A DNA stretch of 64,000 nt, from NCBI GenBank assembly GCA_963704995.1, contig CAVPIM010000017.1:992001-1056000 (forward strand). Direction: 5' to 3'. Below are positions 37,176 through 47,558 of the stretch, one piece after another. The stretch's first letter is position 1, and every line of letters starts with the position of its first letter. The translations under genes were made by a program, and so were the position numbers. The notes under the pieces are model-generated. The model was not told where the DNA came from. It did no database searches and worked only from the letters and a program-made list of their open reading frames with translations. Source of the stretch: RYN-230 sp963704995. Lineage in GTDB: Bacteria > Actinomycetota > Actinomycetes > Streptosporangiales > Streptosporangiaceae.

Positions 37176-38188
37176 TAGGACCCCGCCAGGATCTGGCCCA
37201 CGTATCGTGCCACCGCGCGTACTGCTCCCATCGCTGTCGGGTAATCCATCCGGGTCGGGCCGAGCACCCCGAGCCTGGCCAGTACCTGATCCCCGGTTCC
37301 GTATCCGGTCGCCACCACGGACGTACTCCGCAGCCCCTCGACCGGGTTCTCCGCGCCGATCCGGACCGTCAGCGACGGGTGATCGCCCGACTCGCCCAGC
37401 AGCCGCATGAGCACGACCTGCTCCTCGAGGGATTCGAGGACCTCCCGGAGTCCCTTGGAGAAGTCGGCCGTGGTCAGGTTGGCCGCCCCCCCGACCACGA
37501 CCCGCTCGTCGGTCCGCTCCACCAGGCTCTCCAGGATGACCGAGAAGACGGCGGCCGCGTTCGGCCGGTCCATCGGGTCGACCAGCTCCGGCAGGTCGGC
37601 GACCACCGCGGCCACCTCGGTCAGGCGCCGCCCGTCCAGGCAGGCGTTCAGCACCGCCCGCAGGTGCATGATGGAGTCTTCCTCGGCCGCATCCGGCAGT
37701 TCCACCGAGCGCTGCTCGACCCGCCCGGTGTCGGTGATGATCACCAGCATGAGCCGTTTCGCGGCCAGCGGGACCAGTTCCACGTGCCGGACCGAGGAAC
37801 GGGTGAGCGAGGGATACTGCACCACTGCCACCTGGCGGGTCAGCTGGGCGAGCAGCCGGACCGTCCGCATCACGACGTCATCGAGGTCGTACGCGCCGGC
37901 CAGGAACGTCTCGATGGCCCGGCGCTCGGCTGAGGAGAGCGGCTTGACGCCGGACAGCCGGTCCACGAACAGCCGGTAGCCCTTGTCCGTCGGTATCCGC
38001 CCCGCACTGGTGTGCGGCTGCACGATGAAGCCCTGCTCCTCGAGCACCGCCATGTCGTTGCGGATGGTCGCCGGTGACACATCGAGGTTGTGCCGGTTGA
38101 CCAGGGACTTTGAACCTACGGGCTCCGTGGTGGACACATAATCTTCCACGATCGCCCGCAGCACGGCGAGCTTGCGCTCATCGAGCAT
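37175..38188 (-). CDS. hrcA: Heat-inducible transcription repressor HrcA
   Basis: Represses heat-shock genes by binding CIRCE, with activity set by GroEL. The N-terminal winged helix has LAVLRAIVEDYVSTTEPVGSKSL and VSPATIRNDMAVLEEQGFI. The core domain includes QPHTSAGRIPTDKGYRLFVD, and the C-terminal block has GPTRMDYPTAMGAVRAVARYVGQ. About 337 residues. ATG 38188 lies 14 bases from a CIRCE palindrome, so hrcA-dnaJ-rsmE is autoregulated. Confidence 0.97.
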   Translation of the reverse strand: MLDERKLAVLRAIVEDYVSTTEPVGSKSLVNRHNLDVSPATIRNDMAVLEEQGFIVQPHTSAGRIPTDKGYRLFVDRLSGVKPLSSAERRAIETFLAGAYDLDDVVMRTVRLLAQLTRQVAVVQYPSLTRSSVRHVELVPLAAKRLMLVIITDTGRVEQRSVELPDAAEEDSIMHLRAVLNACLDGRRLTEVAAVVADLPELVDPMDRPNAAAVFSVILESLVERTDERVVVGGAANLTTADFSKGLREVLESLEEQVVLMRLLGESGDHPSLTVRIGAENPVEGLRSTSVVATGYGTGDQVLARLGVLGPTRMDYPTAMGAVRAVARYVGQILAGS

Positions 38189-38201
38189 GTCCCCACCTCC
38201 C

Positions 38202-38228
38202 TTGGCACTCCGCAGTCCTGAGTGCCAA
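38202..38228. promoter_or_regulatory. CIRCE operator for HrcA
   Basis: TTGGCACTC-N9-GAGTGCCAA is a perfect 9-9-9 inverted repeat. It differs from the textbook TTAGCACTC/GAGTGCTAA by one symmetrical change (A to G, T to C), so the dyad is kept. It sits just upstream of hrcA. Confidence 0.92.
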
Positions 38229-38349
38229 GTTTAAGGCGGTCCGGGCGCCGTGACACCCAAGCGCGGTATCGGGAGCATAGCGGCTGCGATAGGAAGTGCC
38301 TACGGGCGTGCCTCCCGAGGGCTGCCCAGGTTGTCCGCTAGCGTCCGGT

Positions 38350-39180
38350 GTGGTGGACCCCTATTACGACACGGACGTCCTCGCGCCGGGCTGGCAGCGC
38401 CGCGCGCGGCCAGAACCACCCCAGGTGGAGGCGGTCCGCGGGCTGGTCGTGGAGGAGGCGGGCGGCGGCTTCTGCGGCGCCGTGGTGGCCTGCGAGAAGA
38501 ACGCGGTGACGCTGGAGGACCGGTTCGGGCGGCAGCGGCTCTTCCCGCTGCACCCCGGCGCGTTCCTGCTGGAGGGCCGGCCGGTCACGCTTACCCGGCC
38601 GGAGCTGTCCGCGCCGGCGCGTGCCCCGGCCCGGAGCCGGTCGGGTTCGGTGGCCGGGCCTGCGGCCCCGGCCCGGGTGGCCAAGGCCAGCCGGATCTAC
38701 GTCGAAGGCCGCCACGACGCCGAGCTCATCGAGCAGATCTGGGGCGGCGACCTGCGTGACGTGGGCGTCGTGGTGGAGTACCTGGAGGGGGTGGACCATC
38801 TCCCCGCCGTGCTGGACGTGTTCTCGCCCGGCCCGCAGCGGCGGCTCGGGGTCCTGGTCAACCACCTGGTCCCCGGCTCCAAGGAGCAGCGCATCGCCGC
38901 CGCGGTGGCCTCGCCCCACGTGCTGGTGGTGGGCCATCCCTACGTGGATATCTGGCAGGCGGTCAAGCCCGCCGCGCTGGGCATCCCCGCCTGGCCCGTG
39001 GTGCCGCGCGGCCGCCCGTGGAAAGAGGGCGTGCTGGCCGCGCTCGGCTGGGGCACCGACACGGCGGCCGGGTGGAAACGGATCCTGGCTGCGGCCTGCA
39101 GCTACGCCGACCTGGAATCGGAACTGCTCGGCCGGGTCGAGGAACTGATTGATTTCGTCACCGCCCCGGGAACTGGCTAA
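38350..39180 (+). CDS. DUF3097 family protein
   Basis: An actinobacterial protein of about 276 residues with an N-terminal beta-rich part (GLVVEEAGGGFCGAVVACEKNAVTLEDRFG). A low-complexity linker (PARAPARSRSGS) follows. The C-terminal part has RIYVEGRHDAELIEQIWGGDLR, VLVNHLVPGSKEQ, VVGHPYVDIWQAVKP and WPVVPRGRPWKEG. The EGRHDAE motif followed by an Asp-rich region resembles a TOPRIM-like fold, so a nucleic acid role is conceivable. That is inference. GTG 38350 or 38353 starts it, with TAGCGT at 38339-38344 as a leaderless -10. It is divergent from hrcA. Confidence 0.85.
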   Translation: MVDPYYDTDVLAPGWQRRARPEPPQVEAVRGLVVEEAGGGFCGAVVACEKNAVTLEDRFGRQRLFPLHPGAFLLEGRPVTLTRPELSAPARAPARSRSGSVAGPAAPARVAKASRIYVEGRHDAELIEQIWGGDLRDVGVVVEYLEGVDHLPAVLDVFSPGPQRRLGVLVNHLVPGSKEQRIAAAVASPHVLVVGHPYVDIWQAVKPAALGIPAWPVVPRGRPWKEGVLAALGWGTDTAAGWKRILAAACSYADLESELLGRVEELIDFVTAPGTG

Positions 39181-39212
39181 CGTGAGCCGGGAACGCACCC
39201 CGCGAGGAGCCC

Positions 39213-39707
39213 ATGACGAGCCGCCCGCACTATCCGATGGATTCCGGCCTCAGCGTGTTCGGCCCCGAGGACGTCGGTGCGCAGGCCGGCGGGGGCACGG
39301 CCCCCGGCGGGCCGCCCGCCCCGGTCCCGGCGGACCGCGCTGAGGTACGCCGGGCCATGCTCGCCTACCTGGCCGTGCCGTTCACCCTGTGCCTGGTGCC
39401 GCTGGCCATCTACCTGGCCAGCCTGGGGAGCCGCCGGTTCGCCCGGGCCCATGCGGGGGTGGCGCTCAGCCTGTCCCTGGCCGCCATCCTGTACACGGCC
39501 AGCATCCTGATCGTGGGCGGTGTGCTGGCCCTCGACTCCGCCTCGGTGGGCACGCTGGCCGGCATCCCGTTGCTGGTCCTGCTGTGGGCCGGCGTGCTGG
39601 TCGTGGTGATCCGCGCGGCCGGCGCGGCCAGCCGCGGTGAGATGTACCAGCTGCCCCGGTGGCTGCGGATGACGTCCGGGACCGCCGGCGGGGGCGTCAG
39701 TCGGTGA
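39213..39707 (+). CDS. DUF4870-type membrane protein
   Basis: A 164-residue protein. A soluble Pro/Gly-rich N-terminus (about 45 residues) precedes a Tic20-like membrane domain: AMLAYLAVPFTLCLVPLAIYL, then RRFARAHAGVALSLSLAAILY, then a third helix (about 114-135) and a basic tail. The FARAHAGVAL segment fits the DUF4870 signature (R-x-H-A-x-Q/V). Function unknown. ATG 39213 has GAGGAGC upstream. Its stop overlaps the hemW stop by 11 bases, so the two 3' ends converge. Confidence 0.8.
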   Translation: MTSRPHYPMDSGLSVFGPEDVGAQAGGGTAPGGPPAPVPADRAEVRRAMLAYLAVPFTLCLVPLAIYLASLGSRRFARAHAGVALSLSLAAILYTASILIVGGVLALDSASVGTLAGIPLLVLLWAGVLVVVIRAAGAASRGEMYQLPRWLRMTSGTAGGGVSR

Positions 39708-40917
39708 GGCCCCGGATCACCGCGTCGGCGAGCAGCCGCCCCGGGGTGGTCAGCACGACCCGGCCCGCGGCGTAGGCCTCCTCCTCGGCCAGGCCATCCG
39801 CTACCGCGCTGGCCGCGGCGGCCCGCCCGGCCGGGGCCAGCACCTCGACTGGGCACCCGGAGGACAGCCGGGTCAGCAGCATGATCTCCTCCAGCGCGCG
39901 TTCCGGGCCGGTGAGCACCTCGCGGGCCAGGCCCGGGCTGGTGCCGGCGGAGAGCCGCGCCGCGTACGCGGCCGGGTGCTTCACGTTCCACCAGCGGACC
40001 CCGCCCACGTGGCTGTGCGCGCCCGGTCCCACACCCCACCAGTGGCCGCCGGTCCAGTACAGCTGGTTGTGCCGGCACTGGGCGCCCGGCCCGGCGGCCC
40101 AGTTGGACACCTCGTACCAGCCCAGCCCCCGGGCCGAGAGGAGCTCGTCCGCGGCCAGGTAACGATCGGCCATGGCCTCGTCGTCCGGGACAGCCACCTC
40201 GCCCCGCCGGACCCGGGCCGCGAGCCGGGTGCCCTCCTCGACGATCAGGGCGTACGCGGAGATGTGGTCCGGGCCCGCCGCCAGGGCCGCCTCGAGCGAC
40301 TCACGCCAGTCCGCGTCGGTCTCCCCGGGCGTGCCGTAGATGAGATCCAGGCTGACGTGCCCGAAGCCGGCCTCCCGGGCCCACCGGGCGCAGCGGGCCG
40401 GGCGGCCGGGCTCGTGCACCCGGTCCAGCACGGCCAGCACATGCGGCGCCGCGCTCTGCATGCCCAGGGAGATCCGGGTGAACCCGGCCTCACGCAGCGC
40501 GGCCAGCGATCCGGGGTCCACGCTCTCCGGATTGGCCTCGACGGTGACCTCCGCGCCGGGCGCCAGGCCGAACTCACCGTCGATGACGCGCAGGATCTCG
40601 CCGAGCTGCCGCGCCGGGAGCAGGGTCGGCGTGCCGCCACCGAAGAACACGGTGGCCACCGGGCCGGCCGCGGTGCCCAGCACCTTCCGGGCCAGCTGGA
40701 CCTCTGCGGCCGCCAGCGCGGGGTAGCTGTCCCGGGACACTCCCGGGCCGAGCTCGGCGGCGGTGTAGGTGTTGAAGTCGCAGTAGCCGCAGCGCCGCTG
40801 GCAGAACGGCACGTGCACGTAGAACCCGAACGGGCGGTGGCCCAGCTCGGCGGTCGCGCCGGCGGGCAGTGCGCCGTCAGCGGGGACAGGCGAGCCCGGG
40901 GGAAGAGCTCCGGGCAT
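39697..40917 (-). CDS. hemW: Radical SAM haem chaperone HemW (coproporphyrinogen III oxidase-like)
   Basis: Radical SAM protein of about 406 residues with the cluster motif CQRRCGYCDFNTY (CxxxCxxC). The SAM-binding GGGTPTLLP and the block EVTVEANPESV follow, then GFTRISLGMQSAAPHVLAVLDR in pieces and LDLIYGTPGETDADW. HemW lacks the extra N-terminal Cys of true HemN and inserts haem into respiratory enzymes. ATG 40917 lies two bases after the MOSC stop, so they form an operon. It overlaps DUF4870 3' to 3'. Confidence 0.94.
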   Translation of the reverse strand: MPGALPPGSPVPADGALPAGATAELGHRPFGFYVHVPFCQRRCGYCDFNTYTAAELGPGVSRDSYPALAAAEVQLARKVLGTAAGPVATVFFGGGTPTLLPARQLGEILRVIDGEFGLAPGAEVTVEANPESVDPGSLAALREAGFTRISLGMQSAAPHVLAVLDRVHEPGRPARCARWAREAGFGHVSLDLIYGTPGETDADWRESLEAALAAGPDHISAYALIVEEGTRLAARVRRGEVAVPDDEAMADRYLAADELLSARGLGWYEVSNWAAGPGAQCRHNQLYWTGGHWWGVGPGAHSHVGGVRWWNVKHPAAYAARLSAGTSPGLAREVLTGPERALEEIMLLTRLSSGCPVEVLAPAGRAAAASAVADGLAEEEAYAAGRVVLTTPGRLLADAVIRGLTD

Positions 40918-40919
40918 GG

Positions 40920-41612
40920 TCAGCCCGTGACCGGTTCTTGCGGCGCGGCTTCCTGCGGCACGGCTTCCTGCCGCGCGGCCCGGCCCAGCACCGAGGCCGC
41001 CGCCTGCGCCCACCCGGGATCGAGGCCCGGCGCGTCCAGCAGCCGCCGCATCAGGTCCGCGTCGCCGTAGTAGGCGCGCAGCGCCCCGGCCACGGTCACG
41101 CCGCCGGGCGGCCGCGAGAGCACCTCGATCCGGTCACCCGGGCCGGCCACCCCCTCCTCGAGGACCCTCAGGTAGGCACCGGGCCGGGCCGCCGCAGCGA
41201 ACCGCTTCACCCAGTGCCGCTCGCCCATCCAGCCCGCGAACGTGCCGCACGGGACGCGCACCGAGGCGATCTGCACCACGGCGGTGCCGAGCCGCCACGT
41301 CTCGCCCATCAGCGCCCCGGACACGTCCAGCCCGGCCGTGGTGATGTTCTCGCCGAACACGCCGTTGGCCAGCTCCCGGCCGAGCTGCTCAGTCCACCAG
41401 TCCAGGTCCTCGCGCGCATAGGCGTATACGGCCTGGTAGGGGCCGCCGTGGTGCTCGGTGTCCGCCTGCTCGTCGCCGTCGGCCCCGAGCCGCCCGATGG
41501 TCACCGGGCCGGGACGGGGACGCTTGTCGATCGCGGTCCGCCCGACCCGGCCTGCCCACCCGGCGGGGCGGCCGCGGCCTGTGTTCACTGAGATCACCTG
41601 CGCGCTCGCCAC
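40920..41612 (-). CDS. MOSC domain-containing protein
   Basis: A 230-residue stand-alone MOSC (molybdenum cofactor sulfurase C-terminal) protein of the YiiM type. It has VISVNTGRGRPAGWAGRVGRTAI, then GQ-region GADGDEQADTEHHGGPYQAVYAY, NGVFGENITTAGLDVS, GTAVVQIASVRVPCGTFAGWMGE (with the conserved Cys) and AYYGDADLMRRLLDAPGL. Such proteins handle Moco or N-hydroxylated substrates. GTG 41612 is six bases downstream of a TACCGT -10, suggesting a leaderless start. It is followed directly by hemW. Confidence 0.9.
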   Translation of the reverse strand: MASAQVISVNTGRGRPAGWAGRVGRTAIDKRPRPGPVTIGRLGADGDEQADTEHHGGPYQAVYAYAREDLDWWTEQLGRELANGVFGENITTAGLDVSGALMGETWRLGTAVVQIASVRVPCGTFAGWMGERHWVKRFAAAARPGAYLRVLEEGVAGPGDRIEVLSRPPGGVTVAGALRAYYGDADLMRRLLDAPGLDPGWAQAAASVLGRAARQEAVPQEAAPQEPVTG

Positions 41613-41736
41613 ACCAGCACGGTATCCGGCGCCGGGGGTGGCGGGCGAACCGGTTTCTTCCCGCCCGGCCGCAGGGTGGGTCCGCGGGCCCCGGACCCGG
41701 TTATCCTGGGACAAGCCACTCGGGTGGGAGACGCCG

Positions 41737-42279
41737 ATGACAAGCTGGCCCGGATACGGGGCACCGGAGTACGGGCACGCCGCCATGCGAGCCTCGGACG
41801 TGGACCGTGATCGTGCGGCCGAGGTACTGAAATCGGGGTTCGCCGCGGGCCGGCTCACCAAAGACGAGTACGACGATCACCTGCACCAGGTCTACACCGC
41901 CCGCACCCACGGGGACCTGGCCCAGGTGACGAGCCAGCTGCCCGGCGGCGGGCTGGCCCTGTTCAGGGGGCCCGCCCCCGTCGTGAAGAGGACCAACTCA
42001 CTGGCCGTCGCCGCCCTGGTCTGCGGGGTAGCGGAGTTCTTCACGCTGGGGCTGACCGCGATCCCGGCCGTGATTCTCGGCCACATGGCGCGCGGCCAGA
42101 TCCGGCGGACCGGTGAGCACGGCCGCGGGCTGGCCCTGGCCGGCCTGATCCTGGGCTGGGCGGCGATCATCTTGTTCGTGCTGGTCGTCGCGCTCGGCTC
42201 GGTGGCCATGGTGCGGGTCGGGCACTCGGCGCCTGCCGTGACGCACCCGCTCCCGATCCCCCCGGGCTCGGGGAACTGA
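41737..42279 (+). CDS. DUF1707/DUF4190 membrane protein
   Basis: A 180-residue protein with an N-terminal DUF1707 domain (RASDVDRDRAAEVLKSGFAAGRLTKDEYDDHLHQ in pieces, then TARTHGDLAQVTSQLP). The DUF4190 membrane domain follows, with two helices: NSLAVAALVCGVAEFF to VILGHMARGQIRRTGEHG, and GLALAGLILGWAAIILFV. This is a very common actinobacterial architecture of unknown function. ATG 41737 has GGGTGGGAG upstream, and TATCCT at 41702-41707 is a good -10. It is convergent with lepA with a 16-base gap. Confidence 0.9.
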   Translation: MTSWPGYGAPEYGHAAMRASDVDRDRAAEVLKSGFAAGRLTKDEYDDHLHQVYTARTHGDLAQVTSQLPGGGLALFRGPAPVVKRTNSLAVAALVCGVAEFFTLGLTAIPAVILGHMARGQIRRTGEHGRGLALAGLILGWAAIILFVLVVALGSVAMVRVGHSAPAVTHPLPIPPGSGN

Positions 42280-42295
42280 GCAACGGCCTGGCCCG

Positions 42296-44236
<1,941 letters not shown>

Positions 44237-44314
44237 GACCGGGGAGCGGTGCCTTCATGGTCGCATGAGGGAGCTGGTGCCCTGGCCCCGGCTCACCCGC
44301 CGCGGCACCAGTTT

Positions 44315-44343
44315 TGAGCCGCGCTGCCCGATAGGCTATCCTG
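44315..44343 (+). promoter_or_regulatory. Sigma-70 promoter of rpsT
   Basis: TTGAGC (44315-44320), a 17-base spacer and TATCCT (44338-44343) form a near-consensus actinobacterial housekeeping promoter. It lies about 120 bases upstream of rpsT in the lepA-rpsT divergent gap and leaves a leader of about 115 bases, within which S20 could autoregulate. Confidence 0.7.
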
Positions 44344-44463
44344 CCTCGTCGGAGCGTAAGCGCTGCCGCCGCTGCACCTGCCGCTGCATTATGCCGCCGC
44401 GCGGCGTTGCCAGGCGCGACGGTACGCCCGGCACCAAGACGAGATCCCAAGTGAGGCTTCCGC

Positions 44464-44727
44464 GTGGCGAACATTAAGTCCCAGATCAAGCGCAACAAGC
44501 AGAACGAGAAGCACCGTCAGCGCAACAAGGCCGTCAAGTCGTCCCTGAAGACCTCGGTGCGCAAGTTCCGCGAGGCGGCTGACGCCGGGGATGTCGACGC
44601 GGCCACCACCGCCATGCGCGACGCCTGCCGGCACCTGGACAAGGCGGCCAGCAAGGGCGTGATCCACAAGAACCAGGCGGCCAACCGCAAGTCGGCCATC
44701 GCCCAGCGCTGCGCCGAGCTCTCCTAG
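44464..44727 (+). CDS. rpsT: 30S ribosomal protein S20
   Basis: Primary 16S rRNA-binding protein of the small subunit. An 87-residue, highly basic three-helix protein starting ANIKSQIKRNKQNEKHRQRN. It ends in KGVIHKNQAANRKSAIAQRCAEL, the S20 hallmark. GTG 44464 has AAGTGAGG about 8 bases upstream. A hairpin starts on the last base of the stop codon. It is divergent from lepA, the usual arrangement. Confidence 0.98.
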   Translation: MANIKSQIKRNKQNEKHRQRNKAVKSSLKTSVRKFREAADAGDVDAATTAMRDACRHLDKAASKGVIHKNQAANRKSAIAQRCAELS

Positions 44728-44749
44728 CCCGGGGGGCGACCCCCCGGGC
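44727..44749 (+). terminator. Hairpin terminator after rpsT
   Basis: GCCCGGGGGG (44727-44736) pairs perfectly with CCCCCCGGGC (44740-44749) around CGA. It starts on the final base of the rpsT stop codon. Same box as 26605-26660. Confidence 0.8.
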
Positions 44750-44809
44750 CCCCGCTTGCCCGCCCCCGTAGGCACTTCGTCTGCTGCGGTGCCCGGGTGA
44801 CTCGCCTGG

Positions 44810-44847
44810 TCGGCGAGGACACGCCTGCGGCGCGCCTCCCCTCCCCG
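44810..44847. repeat. 38-bp intergenic repeat box, copy 2
   Basis: TCGGCGAGGACACGCC through CCTCCCCTCCCCG, three mismatches to 26683-26720. It lies 25 bases beyond the holA stop. Here the outer inverted ends are not conserved. Confidence 0.75.
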
Positions 44848-44871
44848 GCGAGCTAACCTGCACGTGCCGCT

Positions 44872-45846
44872 TCAGCGGGCGCGGCAGGCCACGATGTCGC
44901 GGATGGCCACCTCCAGGGCGTAGCCCGCGCTCGTCCCCTCGCCTTTGACCTGAGCGTCGGCCCGGGCCACCACGGCCAGCGCGCGGGCCACCCCCTCCGG
45001 GGTCCAGCCCCGCAGCTGCTGGCGGACCCGGTCCACCTTCCACGGCGGCATGCCCGCCTCGGCGGCCACCACCGCGTCCGGCTGGCCCTTCGGGGCACTG
45101 CCGACCCGGCCCAGCAGGCGCACCCCCTGAGCCAGGCCGCTGGTGATCAGCACCGGTGACACCCCGACCGCCAGCGCCCAGCGCAGCAGCTCCAGCGCCT
45201 CCGCCAGGCGCCCCTCGACGGCCCGGTCCGCCACGGTGAAACCGCTCGCCTCGGCCCGGCCCCGGTAGTAGCGGGCCACCACGGTCTGGTCGACGACTCC
45301 CGTGGTGTCCGCGGCCAGCTGCGCGCACGCCGCGGCGAGTTCACGCAGGTCGTTGCCCAGGGCGTCGAGCAGGGCCCGCACCCCGCTTTCCTCGATCGTG
45401 CGCCCCGCGTGCCGGAACTCGCTGCGGATGAACTGCATCCGCTCGCCCATCCGGGTGATCTTCTGGCCCTCGATGATCCGGGCGCCCCGCTTGCCCAGAG
45501 CGGCAAGCAGGGCCTTGCCCTTGGCCCCGCCGGCGTGGGTGAGGATCAGGACGGTCTCGGGCGGCGGGTCGCCCGCGAGGCCGGTGATCTCGTCGGCGAC
45601 GTTCTTGGCCGCGTCAGCGATGCCGTGCACCACGATGACGCACCCGCCGCCGAACAGGGAGGGCGCGGTGAGCGAGGCCAGCTCGCCGGGCCGCAGCGCG
45701 GCGGCCTGCACGTGGCGCACGTCGTCAGCCGGCCGCGCGGCCTCGATCAGGCGCGCCACCGCCCGCTCGACCAGCAGGTCCTCCTCCCCCACGACCACGC
45801 TGACGCCGGCGATGTCGGTGGCTGAGGGGGATGCGGCGGAAGCCAT
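44872..45846 (-). CDS. holA: DNA polymerase III subunit delta
   Basis: Clamp-loader delta subunit that opens the sliding clamp. About 324 residues with the family order: SVVVGEEDLLVERAVARLI, then LTAPSLFGGGCVIVVHGI, ETVLILTHAGGAKGKALLAALGK, and the C-terminal helical collar (DLRELAAACAQLAAD, VGVSPVLITSGLAQGVRLLGR and ALEVAIRDIVACR). Actinobacterial delta is divergent and lacks a Walker motif. ATG 45846 is the only sensible start; no clear ribosome site is visible. It is convergent with rpsT and lies downstream of hutI. Confidence 0.93.
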   Translation of the reverse strand: MASAASPSATDIAGVSVVVGEEDLLVERAVARLIEAARPADDVRHVQAAALRPGELASLTAPSLFGGGCVIVVHGIADAAKNVADEITGLAGDPPPETVLILTHAGGAKGKALLAALGKRGARIIEGQKITRMGERMQFIRSEFRHAGRTIEESGVRALLDALGNDLRELAAACAQLAADTTGVVDQTVVARYYRGRAEASGFTVADRAVEGRLAEALELLRWALAVGVSPVLITSGLAQGVRLLGRVGSAPKGQPDAVVAAEAGMPPWKVDRVRQQLRGWTPEGVARALAVVARADAQVKGEGTSAGYALEVAIRDIVACRAR

Positions 45847-45864
45847 AGCGGCAGCATGCCATAT

Positions 45865-45882
45865 GGCGGCCCGTGGGCCGCC
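45865..45882 (-). terminator. GGCGGCCC palindrome after hutI
   Basis: GGCGGCCC-GT-GGGCCGCC, a perfect 8-bp stem between hutI and holA. The same palindrome occurs twice after miaB (58913-58966). Confidence 0.6.
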
Positions 45883-45890
45883 TGGCAGCG

Positions 45891-47102
45891 CTAGCTGGCC
45901 ACCGGCGCGCCGCCGAGCCACACCCGGCTCGGCTTGAGCCCGTACGACCAGGCGAACGCGCCCTCGTGATCGGCGTCCCACAGCACGATGTCGGCCAGGC
46001 GGCCGCGGACCATCGCGCCCCGGTCCGGGGCCCGCAGCGCCTGGGCGCCGCCCAGCGTGGCGGCCCGCAGCGCCTCGGTCACGCTGAGCCCGAACTGCGA
46101 CACGGCCAGGGAGATCACCAGCGGCATGGAGGTGATCCCGTTGCCGCCCGGCGTGTGGTCAGAGCCGAGCGCCACCGCCACGCCCTTGTCCAGCAGGGCA
46201 CGCACCGGCGGGTTCTTCCCGGTCTGGAGGGCTGTCCCCGGGCAGACCACCGCGGCCACCCCGGCCTGGGCCAGGGCCGCCACGTCCTCGTCGCTGGCCT
46301 CGTGCAGGACGTCCGCGGACGCGCAGCCGAGTTCGGCCGCCAGCCGGGCCGCGCCGGTCCGGCTCTCCCCGCAGGCGTGCACCCGGGGCAGCAGCCCGGC
46401 CGCCCGGCCCGCGCTGAGGATCCAGCGGGCTTCCCGCTCGGTGAAGCGCCCTTCCTCGCAGTAGACGTCCACGCTGTCCGCGCCGACCGCGGCCGCGTCC
46501 GAGCACCAGGTGCCCACCGCGTCGATGTAGTCGTTGCGGCGGCCGAAGTACTCCGGCGGCACCGCGTGCGCGGCCAGGAACGTCACGTGCACCCGGGGCA
46601 TGCCGGGCTCGCCTTCCAGCGAGCGGAGCATCCGCACGTCGGCCAGCTCGCCGTCACGGGTCAGGTGGTAGCCGGTCTTGGCCTCGATCGTGGTCGTCCC
46701 GTGCCGGAGCCAGTCGCCGAGGCGCTCCCGCACCCCGTTGCACAGGGTCCAGGGATCAGTGCCGCGGGTCACGGTGACCGTCGAGGCCATCCCCCCGCCG
46801 GCCGCGGCGATCTCGCCGTCGGAGGAGCCACCGGCCCGCATGGCCAGTTCCGCCCAGCGGTTCCCGGCGTAAACCGGGTGGGTATGCGCGTCGATCAGGC
46901 CCGGGGTGACCAGGCCGCCGCCCAGGTTCTCCACCGAGTCGACGTCAACGATGTCCTCGACCACGCCGGGCAGGCTCTCCGGGAGCTCCGAGGCCCGGCC
47001 CACCCACGCGATGCGCTCGTTGTGGGTGAGGATGGCCGCGTTGCTCCAGACCTCGGATCCGGTCCAGAGCCGCCCAATGTTGGTCAGCAGGCGGACGGTC
47101 AC
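45891..47102 (-). CDS. hutI: Imidazolonepropionase (HutI)
   Basis: Hydrolyses 4-imidazolone-5-propionate to N-formimino-L-glutamate in histidine breakdown. Amidohydrolase metal motif DAHTHPVYAGNRWAEL, then GTTTIEAKTGYHL, VHVTFLAAHAVPPEY, the metal His in PRVHACGES and the Asp in VALGSDHTPGGNGITSMPL in pieces. About 403 residues. GTG 47102 is chosen because GGAGG lies six bases upstream; ATG 47108 and a frame to 47183 are longer options. No hutH, hutU or hutC is in the window, so it is separated from the rest of the pathway. Confidence 0.92.
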   Translation of the reverse strand: MTVRLLTNIGRLWTGSEVWSNAAILTHNERIAWVGRASELPESLPGVVEDIVDVDSVENLGGGLVTPGLIDAHTHPVYAGNRWAELAMRAGGSSDGEIAAAGGGMASTVTVTRGTDPWTLCNGVRERLGDWLRHGTTTIEAKTGYHLTRDGELADVRMLRSLEGEPGMPRVHVTFLAAHAVPPEYFGRRNDYIDAVGTWCSDAAAVGADSVDVYCEEGRFTEREARWILSAGRAAGLLPRVHACGESRTGAARLAAELGCASADVLHEASDEDVAALAQAGVAAVVCPGTALQTGKNPPVRALLDKGVAVALGSDHTPGGNGITSMPLVISLAVSQFGLSVTEALRAATLGGAQALRAPDRGAMVRGRLADIVLWDADHEGAFAWSYGLKPSRVWLGGAPVAS

Positions 47103-47183
47103 CGGCATGCCTCCGGCCGCGTACGCGCGAGGGGCCGGAGGGGAACGTGCCAGACGGGGCGTACCTGCGTCATACGCGGTCAC

Positions 47184-47558
47184 CTGCCATAGCTCGTCCG
47201 TACTCCTGATGGCCCCCCCGCCAGGCCCCCGGTCACGCGGGTTCCAGAGCGGCCGATGGCGGCGCTGCTGCGGGATGCGGCAACCAACATATCGGTTCAG
47301 TTACGCTATTGCACTACAGGATCCCTGTACAGGTAGTTCGCGAAGAACGCAGGACGGAAATTGCCGTCCTTTCGGTTATCTCACCGTCTGTGCTGGTCTG
47401 GGCCCTCGTAGCTGCGCTGCGTATCCGCCGGGATGCGGGTTCTTCTTTACCGGATAAGGCGCCGCGCAATTCGCCGCCCGTTCCGGTGACCCTGGTCCTG
47501 CTTACGTTGTCACCTGCTGCGGCCAGCTTCCCACGCGCGGGCCGTTCCCGCGCGCTAG
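47184..47558. other. Intergenic region of lower GC with hairpins, no supported gene
   Basis: A 375-base gap upstream of hutI and downstream of hflX. It has an AT-richer core (47281-47400) with palindromes CTGTACAG and AGGACGG-N6-CCGTCCT (47351-47370) followed by TTTC, like a small-RNA terminator. A + strand frame from TTG 47309 could encode a helix (IAVLSVISPSVLVWALVAAL), but it runs antisense into hflX and has poor codon bias. I make no gene call. Confidence 0.4.
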
